Assembly (NCBI GenBank): GCA_004794655.1
Contig: SMMW01000534.1
Span: forward strand, 5,017,001 to 5,081,000
Length of the DNA: 64,000 nucleotides
Source: Marisa cornuarietis
Taxonomy: Eukaryota > Mollusca > Gastropoda > Architaenioglossa > Ampullariidae
Reading direction: 5' to 3'
Below the pieces are notes generated by a model. It was not told where the DNA came from and did not search any database. It was given only the letters and a program-made list of their open reading frames with translations. The position numbers were made by a program, and so were the translations under genes. Below are positions 63,564 through 64,000 of this stretch, piece by piece (within the stretch, counting starts at the first letter, position 1; each line of letters opens with the position of its first letter).

Positions 63564-63961
63564 CTGTGAAAAATAATATGACGAGCTGAGTAGAACATGA
63601 ATGACAAATTACTTACATATTCTTTCTCTCTCTCTCTCTCTCTTTCTTCTGTCCCTGTCTGTCTGGCGTTTGTGATATTTGGCATTGCCAGTGCCGATGC
63701 CACGCACTCATTCTGTACGCATCTTCATCCCTACCACAATAAATTCTCTCCCTTTCATCATTTTTGTTTATTTTTAATATAAATTGACAGTATGAATAAA
63801 ATTATAATACCTAACGCTATGTTTGAACAATCTAGTCTTCTAATGTTGATTATTTTGACGTCGATTTACAAAGCATCAAAAAAGTTTGTATTTAAAAAAG
63901 TTTTGCATGCACCTTTGCCGCGGATCGCAAGTTTCTTAAATTGCATGTCTTTTAAATTTTC

Positions 63962-64000
<39 letters not shown>
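63962..64000. repeat. (ATAG)n tetranucleotide repeat at the window edge
   Basis: Nine or more perfect units running off the right edge, in intron 3 of copy 5, the intron that carries (CAGA)n in copy 3. Confidence 0.95.

Overview
This is animal nuclear DNA: AT-rich, with spliced genes, (CA)n/(CT)n microsatellites and several kinds of non-LTR retrotransposon. The repeat mix (Tx1/L1-like, RTE-like and L2/CR1-like LINEs, tRNA-related SINE, mollusc-like DNA transposons) together with the gene family suggests a marine invertebrate, most likely a mollusc. That assignment is inference and no species is claimed.

The window is organised as a head-to-tail tandem array of one gene family, all on the minus strand. 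Each unit has a TATA-like promoter, a non-coding exon (E1), a signal-peptide exon (E2), two exons of a von Willebrand factor D (VWD)-like domain (E3, E4), a short linker exon (E5) and two exons of a C8-like cysteine-rich domain (E6, E7). An AATAAA polyadenylation signal follows. The predicted product is a secreted protein of 346 residues. Copy 1 (1-3122) is cut by the left window edge and keeps E1-E3. Copy 2 (about 12820-22163), copy 3 (about 31830-37313) and copy 4 (about 43950-49775) are complete, with every splice phase matching. Copy 5 (about 60605-64000) keeps E4-E7 and is cut by the right edge. Its E4 carries a 5-bp deletion, so it is probably a pseudogene.

The spacers are also duplicated. 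Spacers 1-2 and 4-5 share a long block that is absent from spacers 2-3 and 3-4. Copies 3 and 4 look like the youngest pair, because they share the same L2 fragment in intron 4. Mobile elements mark the individual units: an L2 piece 10 nt inside intron 2 of copy 1; an RTE fragment in spacer 1-2; a complete-looking DNA transposon with terminal inverted repeats and a 3-bp target duplication in intron 3 of copy 2; a nearly intact Tx1/L1-like LINE in spacer 2-3; LINE and P-like transposase remnants in spacer 3-4; and an RNase H-bearing LINE remnant in spacer 4-5.

The genes probably act as a dosage or diversification array of one extracellular protein. The copies differ in promoter, upstream ATG, splice signals and (TG)n tract length, which suggests individual regulation. 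No structural RNA gene or CRISPR array was recognised. All functional statements about the secreted protein are inferred from domain resemblance.
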